From Microbacterium sp. No. 7 (GTDB taxonomy: Bacteria; Actinomycetota; Actinomycetes; Actinomycetales; Microbacteriaceae), in NCBI RefSeq assembly GCF_001314225.1, contig NZ_CP012697.1, forward strand, positions 4,340,001 to 4,404,000: a stretch of DNA of 64,000 nt. The letters run 5' to 3'. A model generated the notes under the pieces. It did no database searches and was not told where the DNA came from. It was given only the letters and a program-made list of their open reading frames with translations. This document shows positions 33,852 through 42,330 of this stretch, one piece after another. Position 1 is the first letter of the stretch. Each line of letters opens with the position of its first letter. Both the position numbers and the translations under genes were made by a program.

Positions 33852-33905
33852 TTAGCTTAGCCTAAACAAGCTAAGGCAAGCCTCATGTAGGTTAGCCTCG
33901 GCTCA
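33852..33905. promoter_or_regulatory. Two DtxR/IdeR iron-box-like sites
   Basis: TTAGCTTAGCCTAAACAAG (33852-33870) agrees with the 19-bp DtxR consensus TTAGGTTAGCCTAACCTAA at 15 of 19 positions. A second site at 33887-33905 (core TAGGTTAGCCT) agrees at 14. They lie 60-110 bp before the large HtaA-type gene, so it should be repressed when iron is plentiful. Confidence 0.75.
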
Positions 33906-33999
33906 TTGCCGCGATGTTTCGCTGCACCGCCACCGCCACCGCCACCATCACGGCCACGGCGACGCCGTCGCCCCGCTCAGCCCCGCACGCCGCCCGGGC

Positions 34000-34773
34000 T
34001 CAGAGACCGCGGCGCGGCAGCACCATCGGACGCCCCGTGTCCGGATCGGGCACGATGCGGACGGGCGTGCCGTACACGCGCTCGATGCGCTCCTGCGTCA
34101 TCACCCGGTGGGGATCGCCGCGCACCTCGAGACGACCCCGGTCGATGATCGCGACCTCGTCCGCGTAGGCGGCGGCGAGCGACAGGTCGTGCAGCACCAC
34201 GATCACGGCACGGCCGCGGCCGGCCAGCTCGCGGGCGATGCGCAGCACGTCCTCCTGGTGGCGCAGGTCGAGCGCCGCGGTCGGCTCGTCGAGCATGACG
34301 ATCCGCGTGTCCTGCGCGAGCACGCGGGCGAGCGACGCGCGCGCCTTCTCGCCGCCCGACAGCGACGCGTAGTCGCGATCGAGCAGGCCCTCGACGTCGG
34401 TCCGGCGCACGGCGTCCGCGATGATCCCCTCGTCGTCGGCGACGTGCGCGCTCCCGGTCCACGGCGCGCGGCCCATCTCGACCACCTCGGCGACCGTGAA
34501 CGAGAACGCGACCTGGTTGGACTGCAGCAGCACCGCGCGGGCGCGCGACAGCTCGCTCGCCGACCAGGCGTCGAGCGCGCGGTCGTCGAGCAGCACCTCG
34601 CCCGCCGTCGGCCGCACGTCGCCCGTGAGCACCCCGAGCAGCGACGACTTGCCCGCGCCGTTCGGGCCGACGAGGGCCAGCACGCGCCCGTAGCCGACCT
34701 CGAGGGAGACGTCGTCGAGGATCGTCGCGGCGCCGACGCGCAGGCCGACCCCGCGCAGCGTGTACGCGTTCAT
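34000..34773 (-). CDS. hmuV: Haem ABC transporter ATPase
   Basis: The 257-residue ATPase has the Walker A motif GPNGAGKSS, Q-loop LLQSNQVAF, signature LSGGEKARA and Walker B VMLDEPTAALD. The EVVEMGRAPW segment is typical of iron-siderophore and haem importers of the FecE/HmuV group. It overlaps the permease gene in ATGA and is last in the htaA-hmuTUV operon. Confidence 0.93.
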   Translation of the reverse strand: MNAYTLRGVGLRVGAATILDDVSLEVGYGRVLALVGPNGAGKSSLLGVLTGDVRPTAGEVLLDDRALDAWSASELSRARAVLLQSNQVAFSFTVAEVVEMGRAPWTGSAHVADDEGIIADAVRRTDVEGLLDRDYASLSGGEKARASLARVLAQDTRIVMLDEPTAALDLRHQEDVLRIARELAGRGRAVIVVLHDLSLAAAYADEVAIIDRGRLEVRGDPHRVMTQERIERVYGTPVRIVPDPDTGRPMVLPRRGL

Positions 34774-35822
34774 GCCCAGCCTCCCGAGCGCCGGCGATTG
34801 CGGCGGATCAGCCAGTAGAAGAACGGCCCGCCGACCAGCGACGTGAGGATGCCGATGGGCAGGTCGGCCGAGACGATCAGCGTGCGCGCGAGCAGATCGG
34901 CGTAGACGAGCATGATCGCGCCGCCCAGCAGCGAGGCGGGCAGCAGCGTGCGCGCCGAGGGGCCCAGCAGCATGCGGACGATGTGCGGCACGACGAGGCC
35001 GACGAAGGCGATGATGCCGGCGAACGCGACGGACACCGCGGTCAGCAGGGCGACGAACACGATCGACGCGATCCGCAGCCGCTCGACGCGCACCCCCAGG
35101 TGCGCCGCCGTGCGGTCGCCGAGCGCGAGCAGGTCGTACTGCCGCCCGAGCGCGATCGCGCCGGCCGCGCACACGACTCCGACGACGCACACGACCAGGG
35201 CCTCCGGCCAGCGCGACCCGTTCATCGAGCCGAGCTGCCAGAACACGATCTGCTCGCGCGACGACGAGTCGCCGACGAACATCAGCAGCGCGAGCGCCGC
35301 GCCCGCGAAGGCGTTGACCGCGATGCCGGTCAGCAGCAGCGTCACCGTCTCGGTGCGCCCCTGCGCCCGGGCCGTCGCGTAGACGACGAGGGTCGTGACG
35401 AGCCCGAACGCGAAGGCGAAGGCGGCCGTCGCCCACGAGCCGATCGCGGTCACGCCGAAGGTGATCGCCAGCGCGGCCCCTACGGCCGAGCCCGACGAGA
35501 CGCCGACGACGCCCGGCTCGGCGAGCGGATTGGCGAAGATCGCCTGCATCACCGCGCCGGCGATCGCCAGCAGGGCGCCCACGAGCAGGGACATCACGAC
35601 GCGCGGGAACCGGATCTGCCACAGCGTCTGCTCGACGAGCGCGTCCGACGGCGCCCACGCGTTCGGCACGCCCACGGCGCGCAGCAGCGACCCCACGACC
35701 TCCGCCGGCCCGATCGGCAGCTGCCCGATGCCGGCGGAGAGCACGACGCCGATCAGCAGCAGCACCGCGGCGCCCGCGAAGAACGCGATCCGCCGCCCGG
35801 CCGTGCGCGCGCCCACGGTCAC
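34770..35822 (-). CDS. hmuU: Haem ABC transporter permease (FecCD family)
   Basis: The 350-residue protein has about ten helices. FecCD hallmarks are present: RFPRVVMSLLVGALLAIAGA, NPLAEPGVVGVSSGSAVGA and the ATPase-contact loop with AFAGIIAFVGLVVPHIVR. It takes haem from HmuT across the membrane. The start is GTG at 35822, 43 bases after hmuT. Confidence 0.94.
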   Translation of the reverse strand: MTVGARTAGRRIAFFAGAAVLLLIGVVLSAGIGQLPIGPAEVVGSLLRAVGVPNAWAPSDALVEQTLWQIRFPRVVMSLLVGALLAIAGAVMQAIFANPLAEPGVVGVSSGSAVGAALAITFGVTAIGSWATAAFAFAFGLVTTLVVYATARAQGRTETVTLLLTGIAVNAFAGAALALLMFVGDSSSREQIVFWQLGSMNGSRWPEALVVCVVGVVCAAGAIALGRQYDLLALGDRTAAHLGVRVERLRIASIVFVALLTAVSVAFAGIIAFVGLVVPHIVRMLLGPSARTLLPASLLGGAIMLVYADLLARTLIVSADLPIGILTSLVGGPFFYWLIRRNRRRSGGWA

Positions 35823-35865
35823 CGGAGGATCCCCGCGCCGTCGACGGCGTCTCCGGCATCCACGA

Positions 35866-36987
35866 TCATTCGGCGGCCTCCGGCACGTAGATCGCGCGCG
35901 CGAGCGCGTCGAGCACGTCGGCGGAGCGGGGGCCGAACGAGAGGATCTGGCCGTCGGCCATGTCGACGAAACGGCGGTTCCTGCCCGCGTTCGTGAGCGC
36001 GATCGCGGGCTTGTCGGCGATGAGGCGGTCGACGCCCCCGGCCGAGGCGAGGCCCGCCGTCATCACCAGGATGAGATCGGGGTTGGCCGCGACCATCGCC
36101 TCGTCGGTGAGGGGCTGCATCCCCTTCCAGCCGAGCTCGCCCGCGACGTCGATCGCCGAGAGGCTCGTGATGAGGTCGTCGGCCCCCGACTCGGAGCCGA
36201 ACAGGTAGTAGACGCCCGACGCGCCGCGGATGTAGAGGAACACGATGCGCAGCCGGCGCGCGTCGTCGGCCGGCGCGAGCGCCGCGATCTCGGCGCGCAC
36301 GCGATCGACGTCGGCGTGGATGCGCGCGGCGAGCGTCTCGCCCGCCTCGTCGACGCCGAGCGCCGCGGCGACCGCGCGCGCCCGGTCGGCGGCCCCGTCG
36401 AACGAGGACGCCGTGTCGACGAACACGACGGTGATCCCGACGTCGCGCAGCTGCTGCACGACGTCGAGCGGGCCGATCGAGCCGTCGGTGAGCACGAGCG
36501 TGGGCCGCTGCGCGATGACCGCCTCGGCGTTCACGGAGTGCCCGTTCGACGTGATGACGGGCAGCTCCTCGGTGCCCGGGAAGGTCGTGGACACGTCGCG
36601 GCCCACGAGGCGATCGCCGAGCCCGAGGCCCCACACCGTGGCGGCGAGCGACCCCGACAGGTCCATCGCGATGATCCTGGAGACGTCGGTCACGGTGACC
36701 TCCCGCTCGCCGTCGAGGTCGCGCGAGACCACCGTCACGGGCAGTCGCGGCGACGGCTCGGCGACGACCGGGACGATCTCGGCCGTCGTCAGCGTCGCCG
36801 TCGACGGCCCCGACAGCGACGCGGGGTCGGCCGGCGCCGTCAGCTGCGACAGCGGCACGCGCGACGCCGCCGACGCCGGCGCCTCCGTCCCGTGCGGCGA
36901 CGCCGGGGCGCACGCCGTCACGGCGAGCACGACGGCGGCGAGCGCCGCGGCGAGCGCGCGGCGCACGCGACGGCGCGACGCGACCAT
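35866..36987 (-). CDS. hmuT: Haem-binding lipoprotein of ABC transporter
   Basis: The 373-residue precursor has the lipobox AVTAC at about 25-29 and a linker. A class III binding-protein fold follows, with SRIIAMDLSGSLAATVWGLGLGDRLVGRD and the long central helix around DVVQQLRDVGITVVFVDT. Haem ligands in HmuT are a His and a Tyr: SNGHSVNAEAV and the YYLFGSESG region contain candidates. Start ATG overlaps the htaA stop by one base. Confidence 0.93.
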   Translation of the reverse strand: MVASRRRVRRALAAALAAVVLAVTACAPASPHGTEAPASAASRVPLSQLTAPADPASLSGPSTATLTTAEIVPVVAEPSPRLPVTVVSRDLDGEREVTVTDVSRIIAMDLSGSLAATVWGLGLGDRLVGRDVSTTFPGTEELPVITSNGHSVNAEAVIAQRPTLVLTDGSIGPLDVVQQLRDVGITVVFVDTASSFDGAADRARAVAAALGVDEAGETLAARIHADVDRVRAEIAALAPADDARRLRIVFLYIRGASGVYYLFGSESGADDLITSLSAIDVAGELGWKGMQPLTDEAMVAANPDLILVMTAGLASAGGVDRLIADKPAIALTNAGRNRRFVDMADGQILSFGPRSADVLDALARAIYVPEAAE

Positions 36988-37883
36988 CACGCGCTGCCGG
37001 CCGCGTCGGCGGCCTTCTTCCGCCGGCCGCGCGCCGTCGCCACCGCGGCCGCCACGGCACCGGCCACGGCCGCCGCGGCACCGGCGATCACGATGGGGAG
37101 CGCCGATCCGCCCGACCCGTCCGACGACTCCGCGCCGGCGGCGGCCTCCGTCTCGGCCGCGGCCGGGGACTCGGCGGGCGACGACGTCTCGGTCGGCGCC
37201 TCCGTCTCGGCCGGGGCGGGGGCGGCGCAGTCCGCGGCGATCGAGATCGTCACGGGGTCGAAGGCCGTGCCCGCCTCGTAGTTGGGGAAGGCGGCGAAGC
37301 CCTCCTCTGTGATGGCGGCGGGCGCGTCGACCGCCTCCAGCGAGCCGCCGCCGGCGCGCACCGCTCCGGAGAGGTCGATCTCCACGAACGGCACCTGCGG
37401 CGTCGTGGTGGCCTCGGTCTCGCCGGCGAGCGCGTCCTCCATCGAGACGCCCGAGATGTCGAGGAGCAGCACGGCTCCGGCATCCGTCCAGCGCAGCGTG
37501 GGGTTCGCGATCGTCGTGTTCAGCAGGCCGTCGTGACCCGTGAACACGATGCCGCCGGGGAAGGCCACCTCGCCCGCCGCGGCGTCGGGGCCGGTCTCGC
37601 CCGTGCCGCCCGTGAAGCGGAACTGCGGCGTCTCGTAGCCGGCGCCGTCGACCGTCTCCCATCCTCCGTGCGCGATCGACCCGGAGACGTAGGAGCGGAA
37701 CGACTCCTTGAACCCCCACGCGAGCTCGGCCGACGTGACCTCGCAGGCCCCCGCCGCGCCGACCGCGGCGTCGCGCACGGTCGGCGCCTCGCTCGCGGTC
37801 GCGGCGACGGCCGGCGTGACGACGAGGGCGATCGTCGCCCCGGCAAGGAGAAGTCCACGGGAGAAGCGCAAGGTAGCCGCCAA
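36987..37883 (-). CDS. htaA: HtaA-domain haem-binding membrane-anchored protein
   Basis: The 298-residue protein has a signal peptide, one HtaA domain (about 45-215: LAWGFKESFRSYVSGSIAHGGW and the late FDPVTISIAADC), an acidic Glu/Ala/Thr linker (about 217-255) and a C-terminal anchor helix with a basic tail. It lacks an LPxTG-like signal, unlike the giant homologue. It should catch haem outside and pass it to HmuT. The longest start is a TTG at 37883; a second TTG at 37871 is possible. Neither has a strong ribosome site, so the exact start is uncertain. Confidence 0.85.
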   Translation of the reverse strand: MAATLRFSRGLLLAGATIALVVTPAVAATASEAPTVRDAAVGAAGACEVTSAELAWGFKESFRSYVSGSIAHGGWETVDGAGYETPQFRFTGGTGETGPDAAAGEVAFPGGIVFTGHDGLLNTTIANPTLRWTDAGAVLLLDISGVSMEDALAGETEATTTPQVPFVEIDLSGAVRAGGGSLEAVDAPAAITEEGFAAFPNYEAGTAFDPVTISIAADCAAPAPAETEAPTETSSPAESPAAAETEAAAGAESSDGSGGSALPIVIAGAAAAVAGAVAAAVATARGRRKKAADAAGSA

Positions 37884-37912
37884 CGGTCGATGGTCGCGCG
37901 CGGAGCGCGCAG

Positions 37913-37931
37913 TTAGGCCCGCCTTAGCTTA
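37913..37931. promoter_or_regulatory. DtxR/IdeR iron-box-like site before htaA
   Basis: The 19-mer starting TTAGGCCCGCCTTAGCTTA agrees with the DtxR consensus at 13 of 19 positions. It lies about 30-48 bases before the htaA start. Together with the boxes at 33.85 kb, this suggests iron repression of both haem units. Confidence 0.6.
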
Positions 37932-37985
37932 CTCGGCGCGGAGCGGAGGTCCGAAGCCTCGGCGCGGAGCAGAGGGCCGAAGCGC

Positions 37986-38342
37986 CTACGGGCGCAGCGG
38001 CAGCAGCGGGGCGAGATCGGCGCGAGTGCCGGATGCCGCGATGCGGCCGGCCGCCACGGCATCCGCCCACGCCTCGGCGCCCGTCGCGATCGCGATCCAC
38101 GTGCGGGCGTCCGTCTCGACGACGTTCGGCGGCGTGCCGCGGGTGTGCCGCGGACCCTCGACCACCTGCACGGCGCCGAACGGGGGCACGCGCACCTCCA
38201 CCGTGTTGCCCGGCGCCTTCTCGGCGAGCAGCTGCAGCAGGTAGCGCACGGCGGTCGCGAGGTCGGCGCGCGCGGGCGTCTCGGCCTGCGCGACGGCGGC
38301 GAGCGCGGCACGGCCGGCGTCGGTGGGGATGCGCGGGGGCAT
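37986..38342 (-). CDS. SCP_3 sterol-carrier-like protein
   Basis: The 118-residue protein opens MPPRIPTDAGRAAL and has VEVRVPPFGAVQVVEGPRHTRGTPPNVVETDARTWI order, matching the bacterial SCP-ortholog family found in actinobacteria. It is a small lipid-binding-like fold of unknown role. TACGGT (minus strand, 38349-38354) lies six bases before the ATG. A longer reading upstream would run through repeat DNA and is rejected. Confidence 0.85.
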   Translation of the reverse strand: MPPRIPTDAGRAALAAVAQAETPARADLATAVRYLLQLLAEKAPGNTVEVRVPPFGAVQVVEGPRHTRGTPPNVVETDARTWIAIATGAEAWADAVAAGRIAASGTRADLAPLLPLRP

Positions 38343-38460
38343 GCCTCCACCGTACGCGGCGCCCCCGCATTCGCCGCACGCGCCGCGACGGCGGGTGCCT
38401 CCGGGTTTCCCCCCGCGAAGGCACCCGCCGCCTCGTCTCCCCCCGGCCCCGGCCCACCAC

Positions 38461-38627
38461 CCCCGCTGGTTGAGTGAATGCCCCTGCTGGTTGAGTGACA
38501 ACCCCCGCCGATTGAGTAACAACCCCTGCTGGTTGAGTAGCCGCCGCAGGCGGCGTATCGAAACCCGTGTAACGGTCCGATACACGGGTTTCGATACGCG
38601 CGCTGCGCGCGCTACTCAACCAGCGGG
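38461..38627. repeat. Cloverleaf-type element with degenerate half copies
   Basis: Three short copies of the left end (GCTGGTTGAGTGA type, 38465-38515) precede one element of 104 bp (38524-38627). Its right half carries a different hairpin (GCGCGCTGCGCGC) and ends CTACTCAACCAGCGGG. GC-rich runs of CCCCGGGC repeats follow to about 38775. The whole gap of 437 bp between the flanking genes holds no gene. Confidence 0.8.
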
Positions 38628-38779
38628 GGACGGCGGGGCTCCCCGGCCAGCGAGGGACGGCGAGGCGCCCCGGCCAGCGGGGGACGGCGGGTCTCAACCA
38701 GCGGGGGACGGTGGGCCGCCCCGGCCGACCGCCCCGGGCCCCGGGCCCCGGGCCCCGCGCCCCGGGCCCCGGAAGAGCA

Positions 38780-39358
38780 TCAGCTCCACCACACCTCGAC
38801 CGTTCCGGGCCCGGCCGCCCCCGAGGGACCGGGCGCCTGCGACGATCCGGCCGTGATCGTGACCGAGGCGACCGCGACGTCGGCGGAGCCGCCGGCGAAG
38901 CTCGAGCCGGCATCGCCCCCGCCGGCCCCGGCGACGACGACCGGAACGCCCGCGACGAGGATCGCCGACCCGGTGCCGTCGGCGACGAGCGTGAGCAGGA
39001 TGTCCCCCGTCCTGCCCGCCGCGAGCTCGAGCTCGCCCTCCACGACCGAGCCGGGGCCGTGCACGGCGTCGCCGGGGGGACCGCCGCCGCCGTGCATGAC
39101 GAACCGCACGTTCGTCATGCACGCGGGGATCGCGACGGGGGCCTCTGTCCTGTCGAGGGATCCGTGCGCCGCCTCCACCTTCAGATGGCCCGGACGACAC
39201 GTGGGCGACGGCTCGGTCGCCGTGCTCATCGGGATCACGGCCGTCGCCGTGACGGCCGGCATGGACCAGGCCGAGCCCCGCACGAGCCCGCGTCTGTCGA
39301 TCCGCGACGCGCCGTTCGGGTCGACGCCCCCTCTCCTCGACGTGGCCTTCCTGGACAT
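38780..39358 (-). CDS. Secreted or surface protein, unknown function
   Basis: The 192-residue protein has a twin-Arg-like start (RIDRRGLVRGSAWSMPAVTATAVIP), which suggests Tat or Sec export, then a beta-rich domain with Gly/Ala loops and two Cys (TCRPGHL and PACMTNVRF). A repeated MSRK start occurs at 39358 and 39388. I take 39358, where AGGGGG lies upstream, but 39388 is nearly as good. Function is unknown. A repeat field lies downstream. Confidence 0.6.
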   Translation of the reverse strand: MSRKATSRRGGVDPNGASRIDRRGLVRGSAWSMPAVTATAVIPMSTATEPSPTCRPGHLKVEAAHGSLDRTEAPVAIPACMTNVRFVMHGGGGPPGDAVHGPGSVVEGELELAAGRTGDILLTLVADGTGSAILVAGVPVVVAGAGGGDAGSSFAGGSADVAVASVTITAGSSQAPGPSGAAGPGTVEVWWS

Positions 39359-39697
39359 GGCCTCCCCCTGCGTGACCTTCCTCGACATGGAGCGCCGCCC
39401 CCTCCCCGGCGGCGCTCCGGCCGGTCGGCATCGCTCGACGGGATCGCGTGGCAGGGGGAGCATCGACTCTCCCGCCGAACGAGCCGGACCTCCTTCATTC
39501 AAGCGGGGGACGGCGCCCCGGAACATTCCTGGAACCGGCCAACGTCGCACACCTCCCGGGCCGCGGGATATGCCCTCGACCGGGTGTTTCCGCGGAGATC
39601 CGGGATGCATGGCGCGCGACGTGTCCCCAGAAGTGCGCACAGCCGGCGATCACGGGTCCCGACCCGCGACGCCGCGCCGGAGCCTAAGCTCGGAAGG
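39359..39697. other. Divergent intergenic region between secreted protein and Nudix genes
   Basis: It holds the alternative start at 39388 for the left gene, a small GGAA-CA-TTCC inverted repeat followed by TGGAACC (39519-39535), and at its right end the TAAGCT -10 box (39685-39690) of the Nudix gene. No further gene is seen. Confidence 0.45.
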
Positions 39698-40357
39698 GTG
39701 ACCAGCCCATCCTCCGGCGCCCGCGAGCAGTTGCGCTCGCTCGTGTCGACGCTGCGCTGGCCCGCGCTTCCCGCGGTGAACGGCGTCGCGCGCGACGCCT
39801 CGGTGCTCGTGCTGTTCGGCGTGCTCGACGGCGTGCTCGCCGACACCCACGACGCCGCTGTCGCCCGCGACCTCGACGTGCTGCTGCAGCGGCGCGCGTC
39901 GACGCTCTCGTCGCACCCCGGCCAGGTGTCGTTCCCCGGCGGACGCGCCGAGCCCGGCGACGCGGATGCCGTGGCCACCGCCCTGCGCGAGGCGAACGAG
40001 GAGGTCGGGCTCACGGCATCCGGGGTCGACGTGCTCGGCGCCCTGCCGACGATCCCGCTGTTCGTGAGCAACAACCGCGTGACGCCCGTGCTCGGCTGGT
40101 GGGAGCGGCCGACGCAGGTCGCCGCGGTCGACCACGCCGAGACCGTCGACGTCTTCCGCATCCCCGTCGCCGATCTGCTCGACCCCGCGAACCGCGTCAT
40201 GGCCGTGCACGACCGCCGCGACGCGCGCTACCGGGGGCCGGCGTTCATCGTCGACGACGTGCTCGTGTGGGGCTTCACGGCGTTCATCCTCGACACCGTG
40301 TTCGAGCACGCACGCTGGACCCTGCCCTGGGACCAGGATCGCGAGCACCCCGTCTGA
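39698..40357 (+). CDS. Nudix hydrolase, CoA-pyrophosphatase type
   Basis: The 219-residue protein has the CoA-Nudix motif (STLSSHPGQVSFPGGRAE) just before the Nudix box (GGRAEPGDADAVATALREANEEVGL pattern, catalytic Glu pair at REANEE). It should split CoA or acyl-CoA into phosphopantetheine and 3',5'-ADP. GTG at 39698 lies seven bases after TAAGCT, so it is probably leaderless. It is followed by hairpin repeats and then purD on the same strand. Confidence 0.88.
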   Translation: MTSPSSGAREQLRSLVSTLRWPALPAVNGVARDASVLVLFGVLDGVLADTHDAAVARDLDVLLQRRASTLSSHPGQVSFPGGRAEPGDADAVATALREANEEVGLTASGVDVLGALPTIPLFVSNNRVTPVLGWWERPTQVAAVDHAETVDVFRIPVADLLDPANRVMAVHDRRDARYRGPAFIVDDVLVWGFTAFILDTVFEHARWTLPWDQDREHPV

Positions 40358-40412
40358 CCCCGGCGCCCCCCGGCTGCCCCGGCGCCCCGCCCATCCCCCA
40401 CCCGGTCCTGCC

Positions 40413-40568
40413 TTCAACCGCGGCAAAGTGCGCATCGCGGTCGCGCGCACCCACACTTTGCCGCGGTCGAACTCCACACGCCCCGCTCAACCGCGGCAAC
40501 ACCCCCCGCTCAACCGCGGCAAAGTGTGCGCTGAGGCAGCCCGCACCCGCAGGATGCCGCGGTCGAAT
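40413..40568. repeat. Hairpin repeats, ACCGCGGCA family (copies 2 and 3)
   Basis: TTCAACCGCGGCAAAGTG (40413-40430) pairs with CACTTTGCCGCGGTCGAA (40454-40471) with one mismatch. A second, less perfect pair spans about 40508-40568, with a lone left arm between (about 40484-40499). They are downstream of the Nudix gene. Confidence 0.7.
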
Positions 40569-40631
40569 CCCAGACACCCCGCGGGCCCGCCTCGCGGGGC
40601 GTGCCGGGGCGGCGCTGGGTAGGCTGGACGG

Positions 40632-41903
40632 ATGAGAATCCTCGTCCTCGGATCGGGTGCGCGCGAGCACGCCATCATCCTCGCTCTCGCCGCCGAGAGC
40701 GCCGGTCACGAGCTGTTCGCGGCGCCCGGCAACGCCGGCATCGGCGCCGACGCGACGCTCGTCACGACGCTGAACCCCGACGATCCGGCCGCCGTGACGC
40801 TCTTCGCGAACGACGAGCGCATCGACCTCGTCGTCATCGGTCCCGAGGCGCCGCTCGTCGCGGGCGTCGCCGACGCGCTGCGCGAGCGCGGCATCCCCGT
40901 GTTCGGCCCGAGCCGGGCGGCCGCGCAGCTGGAGGGCTCGAAGGCCTTCGCGAAGCGCATCATGGATGCCGCGGGCGTGCCCACCGGACGCGCGACGCGC
41001 GCGCAGACGCGCGACGAGGTCGCCGCCGCGCTCGACGCCTACGGCGCCCCGCACGTCGTCAAGGCCGACGGCCTCGCCGCCGGCAAGGGCGTCGTCGTCA
41101 CCGACGACCGCGAGGCCGCGCTCGCGCACGCCGACCGGTACCTCGGCGACGGCGCCGTGCTCGTCGAGGAGTTCCTCTCGGGCCCCGAGGTGTCGCTGTT
41201 CTTCGTGTCGGACGGCGACACCGTGCGCGCGCTCAGCCCCGCACAGGACTTCAAGCGCGCGCTCGACGGCGACGCGGGGCCGAACACCGGCGGCATGGGC
41301 GCCTACTCGCCGCTGCCGTGGCTCGCCGAGCGGTTCGGCGGCGAGCAGGCGTTCGTGGAGCTCGTGACGCGCGAGGTCGCCGAGCCCGTCATCCGACAGC
41401 TGGATGCCGAGGGCACGCCGTTCATCGGCCTGCTCTACGCGGGCCTCATTCTCACCGACGCGGGCGTGAAGGTCATCGAGTTCAACGCGCGCTTCGGCGA
41501 CCCCGAGACGCAGGTCGTGCTGCCCCGGCTGCGCACGCCGCTGTCGGCGCTGCTGATGGCGGCGGCCAGCGGCACCCTCGAGGACCAGCCGGCCCCGGAG
41601 TTCTCGGACGACGTCGCGGTGACCGTGGTGCTCGCGAGCGAGGGCTACCCGGAGTCGCCCGTCACGGGCCGTGCGCTCGGCGGGTTGGATGCCGCGGCGG
41701 CGACCGACGGCGTGCACCTCGCGCACGCCGCGACCCGCGCGGCCGACGGCGGCCTCGTCGCGACGGGCGGCCGCGTGCTGAACGTCGTCGCGGTCGCCGA
41801 CACCTTCGGCGCCGCCCGCGACCGCGCCTACCACGCCCTGTCGCACATCACCCTCGAGGGGGCGCACTACCGCCGCGACATCGCGGCCCGCGTCGCGGAA
41901 TAG
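40632..41903 (+). CDS. purD: Phosphoribosylamine-glycine ligase (GAR synthetase)
   Basis: The 423-residue ATP-grasp enzyme joins glycine to phosphoribosylamine, the step after PurF. Seen are the N-terminal [12 protein letters not shown], the ATP-grasp loop [28 protein letters not shown] and [10 protein letters not shown], and [14 protein letters not shown] at 40632 lies six bases after TAGGCT (40620-40625), so it is probably leaderless. It is not in an operon; the next gene is convergent. Confidence 0.97.
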   Translation: MRILVLGSGAREHAIILALAAESAGHELFAAPGNAGIGADATLVTTLNPDDPAAVTLFANDERIDLVVIGPEAPLVAGVADALRERGIPVFGPSRAAAQLEGSKAFAKRIMDAAGVPTGRATRAQTRDEVAAALDAYGAPHVVKADGLAAGKGVVVTDDREAALAHADRYLGDGAVLVEEFLSGPEVSLFFVSDGDTVRALSPAQDFKRALDGDAGPNTGGMGAYSPLPWLAERFGGEQAFVELVTREVAEPVIRQLDAEGTPFIGLLYAGLILTDAGVKVIEFNARFGDPETQVVLPRLRTPLSALLMAAASGTLEDQPAPEFSDDVAVTVVLASEGYPESPVTGRALGGLDAAAATDGVHLAHAATRAADGGLVATGGRVLNVVAVADTFGAARDRAYHALSHITLEGAHYRRDIAARVAE

Positions 41904-41910
41904 CGGGGGC

Positions 41911-42330
41911 GGCGTATCGGAACGCGGGAGGGGTTTCGATACGCGCGCTCCGCGCGCTACTCAACCAGCGGGGGTGAGAACACCCCGGCGATGGCGGGCG
42001 GGGCGGGCGCCACGCTCCGCTGGTCGAGTGCCCGCGGCGAAGCCGCGGGCGTATCGAGACCCCTCCCATGGGCCGAGGCAAGGCACCCGGCGCATCGGAC
42101 CGCGGGAACGGTTTCGATACGCGCGCTCCGCGCGCTACTCAACCAGCAGGAGTGAGAACACCCCGGCGGTGGCGGGCGGGGCGGGCGCCACACTCCGCTG
42201 GTCGAGTGCCCGCGGCGAAGCCGCGGGCGTATCGAGACCCCTCCCATGGGCCGAGGCAAGGCACCCCGGCGCATCGGAACGCGGGAAGGGTTTCGATACG
42301 CGCGCTGCGCGCGCTACTTAACCAGCGAGG
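41911..42330. repeat. Tandemly duplicated cloverleaf-type elements, about 178-bp period
   Basis: A 178/179-bp unit starting GTTTCGATACGCGCGCTC occurs at 41933, 42111 and 42290 (third copy truncated). Each unit contains the right half (GTTTCGATAC-hairpin-CTACTCAACCAGC) and the next left half (CGCTGGTCGAGTGC-CCGCGGCGAAGCCGCGG-GTATCGAGACC). The last copy overlaps the end of the GH13 gene and supplies its stop codon. It lies between the convergent purD and GH13 genes. Confidence 0.85.

Noticed and set aside
29609..33865. Plus-strand open frame of about 1400 codons opposite the HtaA-type gene
   Set aside because: Low-complexity Arg/Gly text; the minus strand has signal peptide, domains and sorting signal in the right order.
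38343..38585. N-terminal extension of the SCP_3 protein through the repeat field
   Set aside because: The extension only translates repeat DNA; family similarity begins at 38342, where a leaderless promoter also fits.
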